Of a stretch of DNA of 64,000 nucleotides, positions 63,419 to 64,000 are shown in pieces. The position numbers were made by a program, and so were the translations under genes. How positions within the stretch are numbered: position 1 is the first letter of the stretch; the number at the start of each line of letters is the position of its first letter. Below the pieces are notes generated by a model. It made no database searches. It was not told where the DNA came from and worked only from the letters and a program-made list of their open reading frames with translations. The stretch is from Cytophagaceae bacterium (GTDB lineage Bacteria > Bacteroidota > Bacteroidia > Cytophagales > Flexibacteraceae): contig JAIXYP010000045.1 in the NCBI GenBank assembly GCA_027490155.1, positions 102,498 to 166,497 of the forward strand. The letters run 5' to 3'.

Positions 63419-64000
63419 CTATTCGGCATAGACCAAAATATCGGTTTGTTTCAGGACGTTGGTACCTGGTTTGCCGAGGTGGATTTTGGCACCGGTCGGG
63501 ATGTCATAGTTGGCTGGTGCTTCAGCATAATTGATCACCACCTTGAGGCCCTGCCGCTGATAAACCATCAAACCCTCTGGAAGGGCAGTGGTTGGGAGCT
63601 TGATTTGGGCGAATAGCTTGGTCATCAGGTTAAGCTCAAGGTTGCCGTCATCGGTATCTAGCCCGACGTAGGTAACTGTGCCCTTGCCGAGGCTGCAATG
63701 TGTGGCAGCTGGTTTATCCTTGTAAAACTGGTTGGCATACTGAGCCCAAACGCTGGTTTTGCCGTCTATTGGTCTCAGGATTTCGCCCCAATTGTTCCAG
63801 CTGAAGACTTGGCCATCTGCGGATTTGACCTTGGCCATAGCCGTTTTAGGCAAGGCATCATAATAAAGGACTTCAACGCCAGCTAGGTCTGCCAAGGGGG
63901 CTGAAAAGGCTGTTGGTAGCAGGTGGCCATTGGTGTCCTTCTGGAGGGAGCGGCAGGTTAGGACCAAATGCCCGCCATTCTGGACATAGTCCTTGAGTGC
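63419..64000 (-). CDS. C-terminal part of GH42 beta-galactosidase (cut by right edge)
   Basis: The frame is open to the right edge, with about 193 residues visible and no start codon. The visible segment has YVQNGGHLVLTCRSLQKD and LADLAGVEVLYYDALP. Later pieces are FSWNNWGEIL, VWAQYANQFYKDKPAATHC and LGKGTVTYVGLDTDDGNL. These are the beta-galactosidase trimerisation and C-terminal domains of family 42, so the catalytic barrel lies beyond the window. The enzyme removes terminal beta-galactose. The stop TAG is at 63419-63421, 116 bp from the divergently facing paaD start at 63302. Confidence 0.88.
   Translation of the reverse strand, partial: ALKDYVQNGGHLVLTCRSLQKDTNGHLLPTAFSAPLADLAGVEVLYYDALPKTAMAKVKSADGQVFSWNNWGEILRPIDGKTSVWAQYANQFYKDKPAATHCSLGKGTVTYVGLDTDDGNLELNLMTKLFAQIKLPTTALPEGLMVYQRQGLKVVINYAEAPANYDIPTGAKIHLGKPGTNVLKQTDILVYAE

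Noticed and set aside
1..64000. CRISPR arrays, insertion sequences, prophage or rRNA genes
   Set aside because: No regularly spaced direct repeats, transposase-like proteins, phage structural genes or rRNA-like sequence were found anywhere in the window.

Overview
The window comes from a member of the phylum Bacteroidota with roughly 50% GC, most likely from the Cytophagia/Chitinophagia/Saprospiria side; I cannot resolve genus. Four signs support this. Several genes have TAnnTTTG-type -7 promoter elements. Shine-Dalgarno sequences are almost absent before start codons. At least four proteins carry Por-type (T9SS) C-terminal sorting domains. Bacteroidota-restricted families are present: a DUF6089-like barrel, a TonB-receptor-like OMP with a carboxypeptidase-like plug, and a PadR-PspC pair. 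I see no rRNA, tRNA, CRISPR array, insertion sequence or prophage.

Layout. 1-7.9 kb: a TPR-like protein, an outer-membrane barrel, UDP-glucuronate decarboxylase, a secreted esterase-like protein, a glycosyltransferase and a CDP-paratose-2-epimerase-like SDR, so sugar-nucleotide and surface functions. 7.9-12.4 kb: a membrane-fusion lipoprotein and an FtsX/LolCE-type permease with no ATPase gene, followed at once by a DUF262-DUF1524 (GmrSD-like) nuclease candidate. 12.7-17.6 kb (minus strand): a DUF4397-like lipoprotein, paaC, a small membrane protein and a PadR-PspC operon. 18.3-25.8 kb: two overlapping T9SS cargo genes of mosaic base composition, a GH5 glycosidase, a GT4 glycosyltransferase and a Fic-wHTH protein. 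26-38.8 kb: a membrane-anchored protein of unknown function, three large polytopic glycosyltransferase-like proteins, a large OMP, arginine deiminase and a PAP2 phosphatase. 39-43.2 kb: a GH3/beta-lactamase-like fusion and a GH43-like protein.

43.4-51.8 kb is the ribosomal block rpsH-rplF-rplR-rpsE-rpmD-rplO-secY-map-infA-rpmJ-rpsM-rpsK-rpsD-rpoA-rplQ. It is a truncated spc operon plus the alpha operon. It starts at rpsH behind its own promoter, so the S10/early-spc part is elsewhere. Two hairpin-bearing gaps, rplF-rplR and rpsM-rpsK, divide it, and a strong terminator ends it after rplQ.

51.9-64 kb: an L,D-transpeptidase-like protein, a sugar aminotransferase, thrS, a giant T9SS type-B PA14/repeat protein, a lipoprotein, a fused E1 alpha/beta 2-oxoacid dehydrogenase, paaD, and the C-terminal end of a GH42 beta-galactosidase cut by the right edge.

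Themes: surface glycans are built (UXS, epimerase, aminotransferase, GT4 and polytopic GTs) and degraded (GH3, GH5, GH42, GH43), and large proteins are exported through T9SS. No complete new system can be demonstrated. The best leads are the DUF262 gene in the place of an ABC ATPase, the structured gaps in the broken ribosomal operon, the palindrome before fic-wHTH, the compositional mosaic in the T9SS cargo genes, and the duplicated-domain membrane protein at 26.1 kb.
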